This document shows positions 11,854-27,779 of a DNA stretch of 64,000 nucleotides, piece after piece. This DNA comes from Plecoglossus altivelis. Lineage: Eukaryota > Chordata > Actinopteri > Osmeriformes > Plecoglossidae. The notes under the pieces were generated by a model. The model was not told where the DNA came from and did not search any database. It saw nothing but the letters and a program-made list of their open reading frames with translations. The position numbers and the translations under genes are program-made. Positions within the stretch are counted from its first letter, which is position 1. Each line of letters opens with the position of its first letter. The stretch is from the NCBI GenBank assembly GCA_036571765.1, contig BROE01000007.1:5950684-6014683 (forward strand), written 5' to 3'.

Positions 11854-14533
11854 GTAGGCTATTGTATATACCCCACGAGGGGGAGTTGGTAGGTTGTTAA
11901 ACCGGTTACACACGTATTTGGAACGCTAACAGGCAGGTTCCTGCTCATGCTCCACTTTCTAGCATGCACCTCATGTGACCGTGGCAGCGGTGTGGAGTGG
12001 GCAAGGGGATCAGCCATTGGAGACCCGAGAGAATTAACTGGTGAGCCCCAGATTTCCATCTCCATAGTGTCTCTAATCTATTGTCCTAATCAAATGGAGC
12101 GGTGAGCATTATTTTAACATTTTCATTCATTCGTTGTATAGCCTAACAGGACGCAACTAGGCACTCGCTAATGAATTAATGCATAGGTTGTAAATCACTC
12201 TTGAGTGTCATGAATAGGTCGGACAGGTCCGGTGCTTTAGCACACCCTCTCTAACCAGGTTAACCCCGCCGTCGTGAGGGTATACTTCGACGTGATCCTT
12301 TTGCCTCCTGCAAAGAATCTGGAGGAGATGCATTCCTACTGTTGTTGCAAATATCTCACCTATTAAAGTCCAGATGAGATCTAGTGTCAGCACTACCCTC
12401 CAACAGGAAACGAAAAGCAGGAAGTTGCAGAGAGCAATATCTATAACTTTTAACGATTCAAATATTTGGACGTGAGGCACTAAGGTCTATAATATCCGTA
12501 CAATGATGCTAGTTATCAGTCACTGAAGCTTGTCAGTGCTGAAAATGAGGAGCAGATTCACATTCAGATGTATTTCTACGAGCTCAGTCTACAGTCGACT
12601 AATTGCAAAGTCATCTTGGTAAATGGGTGTAGAGCGGTGCATGACTTCGAAAGGTGCCGTTTAAGATTGGCTCGTTTGGTATTGAGGTATGCTGTGAAAT
12701 TACATACTCGCATTCCGTTCCGCTGTATACACACATAACAGCATCTCCCTGAGGCTGGGCTTGTTTCTGTTTCATATCACAGTGTTTGCGTTAGCAGGTG
12801 CCTCTGGGTTTGTGTTGATTCTGACAGTCTAAATGAGCGACCGTTTATTTTTACGTGACTGTATTTGGCTGACTGATTTTGCTCTGACCGTGGCAAATGG
12901 AATGACCTTTTCTTTCTTTATTTGTGTATGTGATGAGCAAGCTGTGTTTGCCCTGACTTTGTCTAACCGAATGGGTGTTTCATGTTTATTTGATTATTTC
13001 ATGGACTAGCTGTTTTTGCCCTGGTAGTGTCTGACTGTTTTCTCTTTTTTTTGCATGGCACTATTTGACTGACTACATCTGACTGAATGACTGCTCCTCT
13101 ATATCAGTGTGTATATTTGACTGACTGACTATTAGCCCTGTGTATAACTGAATAACTGTTGCTGTTTAAATCTGCCCATTTGACGGACTACATCTCACCA
13201 AATGACTGTTCCTCTATACCAGTGTGTCTGACTAACAGACTGACCCTGACTGCCTGATGCGTTCGTTGTTTCTCTTCATTCCCATTGTAAACACCATGTG
13301 AGTGGGGTGACTGTCTCCCAGCCTCAGCCATTTCCATCACTTTTGATGAGTCAGCACCGCTTAGCGCCGGCTCGAGCTTGTCTGGGCATCAGAACTATTC
13401 TGTCAGTTTGCTGCCCTAGTGCTCAGCAGAAACATGTTGAATGTCCATCTGTCTGAACATGATGTCCAGGTCTGGAGGAGGAGCCAGCAGCTTGGCCACA
13501 AAACGACAAGTGCGAGCCAGTGACTTAAGAACTGAGATGGAGACTGGAGAAAACACTCCCACAGTGCACACTGAGGATGCTTTTAGAGCAGTTACAGGAT
13601 TCTGGCAACGTTGAAAATGGTTTACCACCAGGTTACTAGTGTATAAAAGGCTTATTTTGAACTAGGCACAAGTTGAAACTTTGGCTGTTTATTTGTTTGG
13701 CTAAGCTGTCTCTGTTGTCTTTTTCATTCGGACTGCTGCCCTTCCCTAACCTAGTGGATGGGTTCACATGAACATGCTCAGTCAGCAGACCCCACTCACA
13801 TCCAGCTGCACTCAATACCTCCAGTCACCTGGGTCCAGCGTGTTCCTTCACAACCTCATTCTCTGGTCCTTAGTAACAGCACACCAAACGTTACCATGGC
13901 AGCTGTATCCTGTCGCACCATTGACTGGAGCACTTTCACACAATAGAGTGGCTAATCTGATCCAGGGTCTGTTCTGCCCTGGATGAGAGGTTGTGGGAAA
14001 ACTGATTCTGGGTCAGTGATGAAGAGTGGAGCTGCTGGAACACACAGACCAATCATGCAGGCAGAAAGCCTGCACAAACACACGTTTAAAGTGCCACACA
14101 CGCATGTGTCAATGGACCCTCACACGCGTGAACACGCACAGCTCACCAAAATGAGTTCTCACATCAAGACTTGCACATGAGTCACCCGGCGTTGCTGCTT
14201 AGTTACAAGCTGTCATAGCAACTGTAGCACATTTCTTGGAGGCCACAAGGCATTGGCCATTAGGGAAAAAAACTGAATTGAATTTACTGGTTGTTTTTTT
14301 TGCGTTATCTTAGAAAATGCCAGAAAAGCCTTTTTATCTGCAATTAAGAACACATACCCAGTCAACGTAATGGAGGCAAGCAGAGTGAATAGCGCAAAGA
14401 AAAATGTGATTCAAGAGAGGAGGATCACCTGATGGAAAGACAGAAAACAGGGGAATTGAAGGGTTTGTTATCCTCAGGGTCACTATCATCAGCACCCTCT
14501 GTGTCTACCCTCACCCCCCCCTCCCTTCTGCAG
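11854..14533. other. Probable first intron of stambpl1; no gene seen
   Basis: No exon recognised. The 12830-13260 stretch carries loosely repeated CTGACTGACT-type words and looks like a decayed tandem repeat. Confidence 0.4.
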
Positions 14534-17500
14534 TGAAGGATCATGGGAGGTGGCAGATGGACCAGAGTTGTGTGGGCAGAGCAAAGCCTGTGAGCAACCA
14601 GAGAAGACCACACACACCATGGACCACAGCTTCAGCTTCAACACGCTGGTGAGGCTCCTGTGTGAGTGTGTGTACGTGTGTGTGTGTGTGGTGTCGGGCC
14701 AGCGTGCTCACTCTGTAATGGCTGTTTCCTGCGATCTGCTGAAAGATCAGGTCTGTGATCCTTTCAGAGATGTGAAAGAGGTTGGAAGCCTGGAGTTGGG
14801 AGAGGGGTTGTGGAGAGAATGAGACAGAGGATGAGGCATGGTGGGGTGGGTGGGTGGGTGGCGGGGGGGGGGGGGGGTCTGGAGGGGGGGAAATGAGTGA
14901 GGAGTTGTGGGGGGGATGAGGAGGAGGTGTGGGGGGTTATAAGGTGGTGTCGGCGGGGATGGGAGCAGAAGGTGTGGGGGGATGAGAGGAGGAGTGTGTG
15001 GGGGTGAGAGGGTGTGTGGGGGATGAGAGGAGGAGGTGTGGGGGATGAGAGGGAGGGTTGTGTGGGGGGTATGAGAGAGAGGTCTGGGACAGAGGCAGCT
15101 TACTTCACTTTCATTTTTTTTCTCTTTTAGTTCTTTCCAACACTGCTGTGCTCCTGGCTCCTACCCTCCTCCCTGCCCCTACCTACCCATATCTCATTAG
15201 CCTCCATCCCCCCATCCTGGGGTGCAAGGGAACGAGGGAGGGAGGGAGCGGATGTCAGCCTCTCCATTCCTCCTCCTCTTCTCTGTTTGAATAGAGGAGC
15301 AGGACAGAGAGAGAGAATGAGAAAAAGATAGAAAGGGAGAGAGACAGACACACACAGGCACTCTCACACACACACACACACACACACATTCTCCACACAA
15401 ACACAGCTCCTTCTCAGGCACAGAGAGCAAGGGAGCTAGGAAGGAGAGAGGGAGGGAGAGAGAGTGAGAGTCACTTCCGCTTGTTAGGCTGTTGGTGCCA
15501 AAGGCTTTATCAGCCTCTGTAAGTCATCATCCATGGCACCACACTGGCCCACTGTGGGCCATCGAATGGGGTCGAATGCAGCAAAATAGACTTGTGGAGT
15601 GCCTCATTTACTAGTCCCCACCAGTCTTGGCTCTCTTACACACAGACATGGACACACACTCACTCCAGTCTTGTAAACATGTCAGATTGTCGTGGTTTCT
15701 GGTGTCCCCTAGCGATGAACTCCGACCTTTTACCCGTCTGCAGAAAAAGCTGGCGGCCGAGCCGGACTACACGGACGTAAGCGTGGCGGCGGTGGAGCGC
15801 GTGCGAGCTCTCAGCAAGATGGGCTGCAGCGTGGAGATCAATGAGGAGATCGCCCCCCGCCGCTACTTCCGCTCCGGGGTGGAGATGGAGCGCATGGCGG
15901 CTGTGTACCTGGAGGAGGGCAGCCTGGAGAACGCCTACGTCCTGTACAACAAGTTTCAACGTGAAGATAAGCAGACTATGACCAGGACCAGTAAACACAT
16001 CAAGTCAGTGTATATATATCATATTACTATACCGTACTCAGTCCTAATACACTGAACCGAAACCGCTAACATTACTGCTCCAGAAAGCCAGTCTAGACAA
16101 GTTTAAGACATACTGCAAAAATGTCAGGACACACCAGTTCAGAAAGATGACTGATTTGAACAGGCTGTGTTCATGCTGTCTGTGTCTCCAGACTGTTTGT
16201 GGAGAAGCTTCCGGGCCACAGAGACTACCAGCAGTGCAGTGTTCCAGAGAAGCAGGTCATCATGAAGGTAGGACCCCAGACTGCACCCTGTCCCTGCCCC
16301 TAACCCAGGGAGAAGCTCTCCCTAACCCAGGGAGAAGCTCTCCCTAACCCAAACCCTGCCTAATCCTCATCCTCTCCCTCCACACTGCCTCCCTGCTTTT
16401 TATCGAGACCCCCTATAGTGCTGATCTTAGACTCAAGCTCTTTCACAAGGCAGAAATGTGTGAGTTTGGAGGGGGAAGGGTTTGTGGAGAGGCCACCACT
16501 GGTCCAAAATCCTGCAATCCTGAAGTTGAATAGAAAGTTGATTTGACAGTGACTTAAATAACATTACTTCCTGGTCTCATGCCCTTACAGAAATTACAAG
16601 AAGTGGCGTTCCCCAGGAAGGACCAGCTGAAGAAGCTTTTACATGAGAAGTACAACAGAGAGCACACTGAGTACCTGATGAACCAGGTTAGCACACTGAG
16701 TACCTGAGGTTCCAGGTTAGCACACTGAGTACCTGAGGTGCCAGGTTAGCACACTGAGTACCTGATGAACCAGATTAGCACACTGAGTACCTGAGGTTCC
16801 AGGTTAGCACACTGAGTACCTGAGGTGCCAGGTTAGCACCCTGAGTACCTGAGGAGCCAGGTTAGCATACAGCTGGCTACATGGGGTGCACTTGGTCTGG
16901 ACTAGCTCGCAACGCAAGTAGGGAAATTGATTGATACAAGAGAATGTTGTGTGACAGTCCACCCCAATCAGCTTAGTGTTTGGATAGCCTGACTGACAGC
17001 TCTATTTCTGGCTCTAAGCCCTGAGGTAGAGATGCAGAAAGACAGACAGGTCGACAGACAGACAGATGGTGTGACTCGCCCTGTACCAAAGTGAGACAGG
17101 ACACACCTACATTGTATGAGCTGTGTGTTGGAACGCTTTCAGTTTTGAGAACAGCAACAGCAAAATTCAAGTAGTCCAATCACGTGTCCCCAATAATGTG
17201 TCTTTAGAGCAAGGCTGTGGTGGCGGAGGGGTGTGGCCAGCAGCTCCAGCGCCTCTCCTTATTGGAGGAGGAGAGGCAGCGTGTGGCGCAGCTCCGCAGG
17301 ATGCAGCTGGAGTCGGAACAGTTCCGCTACTTCGAGGACCAGCTGCGGCGCCAGGAGCTGGCCAATCAGAGGGAAGAGGCGGGCTCTAAACTGCCTGAGC
17401 AGACTGACGGGTCCTGCCTGTCGAAGCAGACCGCCAAGAACCATGTCCGAGCCCTCCCTGACCCCAACAGAAACAAGCCGCCGCCCTCCGGCGCCAAACC

Positions 17501-19050
17501 TGCCGGCACTCTGGCTGCCGTCCACAGTGAGTTGTTGGGGTCATCCAGGGGTCACAGTGAACAGTCACAGGTGAACACAGTATTCTAGCCTGAGTTGGGA
17601 GGCCAGAGAGTGGATCATATGGTACATAAAATAAGGATAGATGATTGGAGCCGGGAGCTGAGGGAAGATAAGTGTTGTGCATCATTACACAAGGTAGCGG
17701 CACAATACTTTGGATCCCTCTGTGGATGTTTGAAAGCGTTTGTGTTTCAGTGTATGCGTGCACACTCGTGTATGCTTGATTGTGTTTGTGTGTGTGTGTG
17801 TGTGTGTGTGCAGACCAGCGTGTGGAAGGACTGAGGCGAGTGGTCATCTCCAGGGACTTGACATACCGCTTCCTCCTGCTGGCCGACAGCAACACGGCCC
17901 GCGGCATTGAGACCTGTGGCGTGCTCTGTGGAAAACTGGTACGGCATAGCCACATGAACACACTGGAGAAACACCTGACCTTCTGACCACATGAACACAC
18001 TGGACCAACACCTGACCTTCTGACCACATGAACACACTGGACCAACACCTGACCTTCTGACTACATGAACACACTGGACCAACACCTGACCTTCTGACCA
18101 CATGAACACACCGGGTGACCTTGCGAATACACAAAAAGCTCGTCAAATGAACATGCTAGGTCAACCGACGTCCACATGACATGAACCTTCCTCCCTCCAG
18201 ACCCATAATGAGTTTGTTCTGACCCACGTGGTGGCTCCTAAGCAGTCTGCAGGGCCGGACTACTGCGACATGGAGAACGTGGAGGAGCTCTTCAGCTTCC
18301 AGGACCACCACAACCTGCTCACTCTAGGCTGGATCCATGTGAGGCCACACATACACACACACGCTCACACACTCCCTCTTTATCTCATAGTGTATCGCTC
18401 GTACACATACTCTTTCCACAAACAACAAATTAAGTTAATAGTCTACTCTGACTGTGCTTTTGTATGCGAGTATGTCTGTGTGTGCAGAGACAAAGTGCAA
18501 GGTTGAGTATTAACAGTAAAGTGACCCCATTGTATTCCTCTTCCAATCTGAATCATATATCACCATGGAAACCAGGGACAGAGAAGCATGTTCCAGTTAC
18601 TCAGCCTTCAGTTTATCTGAAGCCAAGGCTAAAGGGATCCCTGCTATTATGAGAGACAGAGACAGAGTGAGAGAGAGAGAGTTATGAGTAATGAATAAAG
18701 AGCTGCGATGTAACATGTTGATACCTGCCCCCCCCCCAGACCCACCCCACCCAGACAGCCTTCCTGTCCAGTGTAGACCTGCACACACACTGCTCCTACC
18801 AGCTCATGCTGCCTGAGGCCATCGCCATCGTCTGCGCTCCCAAACACAACGAGTACGTCTCTCTTCTACTCGCTCTCTCTTCTTTCTCCTTGGCGCTCAT
18901 CCTCTCTCTCTCGCTCTGAACTGATCTCACTCTGTCGTCTCTTCTACTCACTGTTCCCTCTTCCTCTCCTAGTCTCCTTCAGCCTGTGTGTGGTTTGTTT
19001 TAGTGTCTCATCTGAAACTTTTCAAACTTTTACAATTTTCTGATGTATGC

Positions 19051-19089
<39 letters not shown>

Positions 19090-20443
19090 AGTACGGGGGT
19101 ATTTAGGCTCACAGGCCCAGGCATGGGGGAGGTGGGAGGCTGCAGGATGAAAGGCTTTCACCCCCACTCCAAGGACCCCCCCCTCTTCACCGTGAGTAAC
19201 TCCACACACACACACCCCTGTTCCTCTGGAGTAACACTACACACACACCCCTGTTCATCCGGAGTAACTCTACCGACACACACCCCTCTCAAAACTGTGA
19301 GATTGATTTAGGGCTGCAACTAACGATTATTTCGATAATCGATTCATCTGTCGATTATTTTTACGATTAATCGATGAATCGGAAAGAAAAACCCCCCATT
19401 AATTTCCAACCTTTTATTCAAAAACGGAATTGACAGCGCAAATTCACAGTGCAAAATATCCTGAGAACATGCAAAAACAGGTTGCTCTTTTAACATCCCT
19501 GAGCTGTTAAAGTAATAAAAAACGAAAAACAATATATAATATATAGGTTTTTTTAAATAAAGTGCACAAAAAGATGTATATTTTTGTTTAAAGGGACCTG
19601 AGCTGTCAGAACAATACATCTTTTTTTATATAAAGAAAAATACAAATCAGAAAACTTAACAGGATTTGTTTGAACGGTAGAATTTCTTCTCTACACTACA
19701 CTCACTCACTCACTCACTCACTCACTCACTCACTCACTCCCTTTGTTCAGACACTTTGCATTGCAATGCAAAGCCAGCACGTCTCCCCTGGAGTCAAGCC
19801 TGCCACTTATCAGCCAATCAAAAAAGGAAAGCGGCTACACAATAGCCAATCAGAAAATAGCACTATTGTATCTGGGTAAGATTTTATGCAACTACCAGTC
19901 AAAAAAGAAAGGGGTTAGAGATGTCACTCTTGTCTGTCTTCAAAACTTGAGAGCCCCGACTCTTTTGCATATTTTGCAATTAACACACTTTCTTGAATGA
20001 TTTAGGATGAAATGCTCCCACACCTTGTATGACTTGGGTCGCACTGATTTCTCTGCCTCCACCATGTGTTTCAGAACAATGTTACGGGTCTCTCCGATGG
20101 TCTTTCCTCTACCTCCGCTCCGCTCTGCTATTTATTTATACGCCGCATCTTATTGAGAGGCGTAATAATCGCTTGACACAAGGAATCGATAATTAAATTC
20201 GTTGCCAACTCTTTTAATAATCGAATTTTATCGATGTTTTTGATTAGTTGTTGCAGCCCTAGATTGATTTCAGGGTGTTGACATCTTGTGGCCTTCTGAC
20301 TCAGGGACCAATGTCTTGTTAGAGATATTTTATTCGTGTTTCTTTTTTGGGTTCATGGTTGTTCATCCAGCCTCTTTGTGTTGCAGCATTGTAAGCACGT
20401 GGTGTTAAAGGACTACAAGACCACAGTGCTGGACCTCAGGTGA
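14534..20443 (+). CDS. stambpl1: STAM-binding protein-like 1 (AMSH-LP), JAMM deubiquitinase; apparent 1-nt gap
   Basis: Zinc metalloprotease that cleaves K63-linked ubiquitin chains on endosomes. ATG at 14619 ([10 protein letters not shown]). The first listed exon includes 5'UTR from 14534. Exons: 14534-14648, 15744-15960, 16192-16267, 16591-16686, 17208-17526, 17814-17938, 18201-18338, 18740-18852, 19092-19191, 20387-20443. The N-terminal AMSH helical domain (DV...[26 protein letters not shown]) precedes a coiled coil (LESEQF..FEDQL) and the C-terminal MPN+ domain. With the family frame kept, the JAMM residues are Glu279, His334-Thr-His336 and Asp347. The second zinc site is Cys389, His395 and His397. 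Coding exons total 1271 nt, one short of 424 codons. The missing base is at the exon 2 end (TTTCAAC|GTGAAG), so the literal frame stops about 23 codons into exon 3. An assembly error or a real lesion are both possible. Confidence 0.95.
14837..15090. repeat. G-rich tandem region
   Basis: GGGT/GGGGG runs and GGATGAGAGG-type repeats in stambpl1 intron, including an uninterrupted G run near 14864-14877. Strong G-quadruplex potential on the plus strand. Confidence 0.85.
16658..16860. repeat. 29-bp minisatellite that includes the stambpl1 exon 4 donor
   Basis: Seven units of 29 bp. The first (16658-16686) is the coding end of exon 4 ([10 protein letters not shown]); six follow in the intron at 16687, 16716, 16745, 16774, 16803 and 16832. 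CCAG|GTTAGC, the exon/donor boundary, is repeated at each junction except 16774 (ATTAGC). The unit at 16745-16773 keeps the exon-specific ending CTGATGAACCAG. Confidence 0.96.
17791..17810. repeat. (TG)n directly before the stambpl1 exon 6 acceptor
   Basis: TG run followed immediately by CAG and exon 6 at 17814. Confidence 0.95.
17949..18113. repeat. 37-bp minisatellite in stambpl1 intron 6
   Basis: About 4.3 units beginning CCACATGAACACACTGG and ending CTTCTGA. It starts 10 bp after the exon 6 donor but does not include the exon. Confidence 0.93.
19052..19088. repeat. (TG)n directly before the stambpl1 exon 9 acceptor
   Basis: About 18 TG units then TCAG and exon 9 at 19092. Confidence 0.95.
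19309..20261. mobile_element. Non-autonomous hAT-type DNA transposon (953 bp)
   Basis: Terminal inverted repeats TAGGGCTGCAACTAA... and ...TAGTTGTTGCAGCCCTA are flanked by an exact 8-bp target duplication, GATTGATT, at 19301-19308 and 20262-20269. This is the hAT hallmark. The ends carry subterminal palindromic CGATTA/TAATCG words. No transposase reading frame is present, and an internal (CACT)n tract lies at 19697-19739. It sits in stambpl1 intron 9. Confidence 0.93.
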
Positions 20444-20454
20444 CAGAGAGAAGA

Positions 20455-21077
20455 GCCCTCACCCCTGCACCATGACCCCTCACCCCTGCACCATGACCCC
20501 TCACCCCTGCACCATGAGTTCTCACTCCCGCACCATGATCTCTCACCCTGCACCATGATCCCTCACCCCTGCACCATGAGCTCTCACCCCTGCACCATGA
20601 GCTCTCACTCCCGCACCATGATCTCTCACCCCTGCACCATGATCCCTCACCCTGCACCATGATCCCTCACCCCCGCACCATGATCTCTCACCCCTGCACC
20701 ATGACCCCTCACCCCTGCACCATGATCTCTCACCCTGCACCATGATCCCTCACCCCTGCACCATGATCCCTCACCCCTGCACCATGAGCTCTCACCCCTG
20801 CACCATGATCCCTCACCCCTGCACCATGAGACCTTATCCCCTCACCATGACCCCTCACCCCTGCACCATAACCCCTCACCCCTGTACCATGACCCCTCAC
20901 CCCTGCACCATGATCTCTCACCCCTGCACCATGACCCCTCATCCCTGCACCATGATCCCTCACATGCGCACCATGAGCCCTCACCCCTGCACCATGATCC
21001 CTCACATGCGCACCATGAGCCCTCACCCCTGCACGATGACCCCTGACCCCTGCACCATGATCCCTGACCCCTGCACA
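20455..21077. repeat. ~21-bp minisatellite in the stambpl1 3'UTR
   Basis: About 29 degenerate units of CCCCTCACCCCTGCACCATGA starting 12 bp after the stambpl1 stop codon. The unit length is a multiple of three, so it opens long but meaningless frames on both strands. Confidence 0.96.
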
Positions 21078-21446
21078 GCTTAACTCCAACAGGAGCCCAA
21101 CCCTTCTCCTGCCACACCGCAGACTGGACCCGTTTGTTTACAAGACAGCATTTGTACTTTTATTTATTTTTCTGAAGATGGTACTGTGAACTGAGATGGC
21201 CTGTTTAACGCTGGAGTGTCGTGAACTTGGACAGTGGAGCTGTGAACTTTGTTGACGTTCATCGTTGTTTTCTGCTGCTGCTGCTGTTGTTGTTTTTCAT
21301 CCTGCTTGTTTATGCGATGGCCTTTCGTTAAGGAACGACTAGATGACAAAGTCCTTTACAGCACAAGGTCTGAGGTGTCTCAGAGTTTGTTTGTGTGTGT
21401 GTGTGTGTGTGCTTGCACAGACTTGAGACATGTTTCTAATGTACAC

Positions 21447-21479
<33 letters not shown>

Positions 21480-22501
21480 AAACGGATCTTGCTGAGCCAG
21501 GTTTGGTGAACATTTGAAGTGATATGAAAAACTCAGTGCTTGAATTCTGATGACAACAGTTGTGGCTACTGGTCTAGGAAGTTGCTTTTGTGCTTTGTGA
21601 GTGTTCTACTTCTAACTGGTAAACGGATTGGCCACTTGGATGTCACAGTCTTTCAAGTTTCAACATTTGAACCATGTGTGCCGCTAGTGGTGATTTGGAC
21701 CTAACGTATCCCTCCACCTAAAGAGGTGGTTTGTCTGGGAAAGCTCAACCAAACAGGACCTAACATATCCTTCCGCCTAGAGAGGTTGGTCTACTGTCTG
21801 GAGAAGCCTTACCAAAGTGCTCTGAGAATATCAGTCAAACAAAGACACCGTAGACGCCTTATCTCTTCTTCTGTATCCTCCTCTCCCCTTTTTCTGTGAG
21901 GGGTACCAGGTTTCAGGGTGAGTTCTCTAATGCTCTGAGGCACTAAGATCATTTGAAGTATTTTGGCAATAGACACAATCTGTCTTATTTTTCTATCTCA
22001 TGCTGATTCTATACCCAGGTGGTCATGTCTCAGGAGCTGTGGCTGTCTCAAAGCTCCGTCCCAGCTAGTCTAGAGCTCTCCAACCCTCTTTCTGGGCTCC
22101 CCCAACCCTCATTTAGTACACACCCTTCTAATAGCTGCTGTGAGACAGATCCGTTACAGTCTGAGAAAATCAAAACCCTCCCGGACTGCAGCTGTCCAGG
22201 AACAGGGGGTGGAGAGATCCACCCTCGTTCATGGCGGTCTGAGGCTGAGCCCTTCCCTGAGGTTGCTGTCACCACTGACAGCCTTCACAGGGTCCACTGG
22301 AGAGCAAGGGCATCCATACCCCCGGTGGTTCAGGGACTGCTCTGTCTGTGCTGTGTAAAGCTCCTGGCCCGCTGTGTGGCTACGAGCTACAAGCAAACGT
22401 GTTTGCTCTTGTGGCTTTGTGTGTGTGTGTGTGGACTGTTGGCGGTGACCCTTGAGCCTGTACGTGAAGGTCACGCCCCACTTTTACACTGCCGGTTTAC
22501 T
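21078..22501 (+). other. Probable long 3'UTR of stambpl1
   Basis: No conserved coding content. It holds two (TG)n runs (about 21390-21411 and 21448-21480). A 192-codon frame from 22019 has no recognisable similarity and lies in the expected 3'UTR. Confidence 0.45.
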
Positions 22502-22507
22502 AATAAA
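22502..22507 (+). terminator. Candidate polyadenylation signal of stambpl1
   Basis: AATAAA about 2.06 kb past the stop codon. No other plus-strand hexamer nearer to the stop was noticed. Confidence 0.4.
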
Positions 22508-23021
22508 ACTGCTACTGATCCCTGCTGTGTCTGTGGACTGTCTGTTGTACCCATACAGCACCTGACATACCCTGTACCATGCGGATGGGATTCCTAATAC
22601 ACACTATACCTTTCCATGTCTGGTGGAGATCTTATATTATGTTTGCAGTCCCATTGCACATAGATAACTATAGATACTAGCAAATTCAAGATACCAGGAG
22701 TAGAGATCAAATAACATGTTGATTGTGTGGCCCTTGTGCAAGTAAGGCCTGGTGTCAGAAGGCCAGTCCCACAAGCATCAATAAGTGACCCTGTGGAAGC
22801 TGGTAGAAACCAAGACTGCAGGAGGAGGAAGAAGAATGGAGACAGGTTCAGATCCAGTTCATCTGCAATCCAGAACATGGAGGGGTGACAGAAATACCAG
22901 CCCTGCCAATCCTGTTTAGTCCATGACTTACCACACGTCTGTCTAGACTTAGCATTGGACTGATTCTGATTGGATTGAAAATGAGGATTCAGTGGAGACA
23001 CAAAGAGCCTTGTATGAGAGC

Positions 23022-23027
23022 TTTATT
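23022..23027 (-). terminator. Candidate distal polyadenylation signal of acta2
   Basis: AATAAA on the minus strand, about 580 bp after the acta2 stop. Confidence 0.4.
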
Positions 23028-23238
23028 CTGTCCTGGGGTGTTAACGTCCAAATCCACACATACAGTTGTGTAGCAATGCATGGTAGCTGGCCTCATTCTT
23101 AATACAGCAGACAGGGATGTAGTTAACAGGCTGACCACTAGAGGGCTCTTATCCCTTATTATCTGACTCCACACATGCAGACACACCCAGGAAACTTTCC
23201 CCGAACGTTTAGCACTGTAACCAGCTGCACATTCAAGC

Positions 23239-23244
23239 TTTATT
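23239..23244 (-). terminator. Candidate proximal polyadenylation signal of acta2
   Basis: AATAAA on the minus strand about 360 bp after the acta2 stop codon. Confidence 0.5.
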
Positions 23245-23606
23245 CATTCATAATAAACAACAACAACCAACAATAAACAACACAACAATACGACAGCAAC
23301 CAGCATTCTCTCAGGGAGGTGGGCAGTGCAAAGACAGAGGAAGGGAGGGGGGAGGGGTTCAGGGGGAGATGACTGGGGAGGGGGGAGGTCAGAGGGGGAG
23401 ATGGCTGGGGATGGGGGAGGTCTGAGGGGGGAAGAGGAGGTAGCGAGGGCAGGGGCTCCACTTTCACAGTTTACAGGCAACAGCTAAGACAGAACAGCTT
23501 GGGCTGGAGGTGAGGAGGGCGCGGAGGGGAGAAGGGAGGTGAGAGTGACAGTGACCCAGGCTGGGAAGGGATGTTGGGGGCTGGGTGAGGGCGGGGAGGT
23601 GGGCGT

Positions 23607-27225
<3,619 letters not shown>

Positions 27226-27779
27226 TCAGCTGGGCCTTCCTTCCTCCCTCTGGACAACAGTCACTGTAGAGGGACACACGGTCACTGGTGTGTTTGTGTG
27301 TGTGTGTGTGTGTGTGAGTGTGTGTGGCAGTGGGGTGGGGGTGGGGGGCGGAGGGTGGGTGTGTTTGTTTAAAATGTGTGAAAGAGAGAAAATTCCCACG
27401 TGTGTGCAAGTACGCACGTGTGTGTGTCTTTATGTTTGAGTATGTGTGCTGCGTGTGTGTTTATTTTTCAGCAGTAGTGACCACACCCAGGTACACCGGC
27501 TGGATTCTAAATATGGTCTTATTACACTTCTTGAAACTTCAGACCGTTAAGCACTACATGGTAACTGTAGCTCTACTTGCATGGAGGGAAAAAAAGGAGG
27601 AAATGTTTCGGATTTCTGGGGTTTCTAACACAAATAGCAACAAATGACTGGAATCATTACATTGTTTTTAAAAAACACCTATGGCTGAGAAGCTCTGTAG
27701 TAATATCCTCTGTCTTCCTTTTTTCCCTCGTCTACAACTGTGTGCTTGCTGATGAATGAGTACTGCACCCTGGGAAAAC

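Noticed and set aside
20436..21117. Several 70-119-codon frames with HPCTM or HGAGVR repeats
   Set aside because: The repeat unit is 21 bp, a multiple of three, so it is open in several frames on both strands. It lies in the stambpl1 3'UTR.
22019..22597. 192-codon plus-strand frame
   Set aside because: Falls in the expected stambpl1 3'UTR, has no recognisable domain, and competing frames exist on the other strand.
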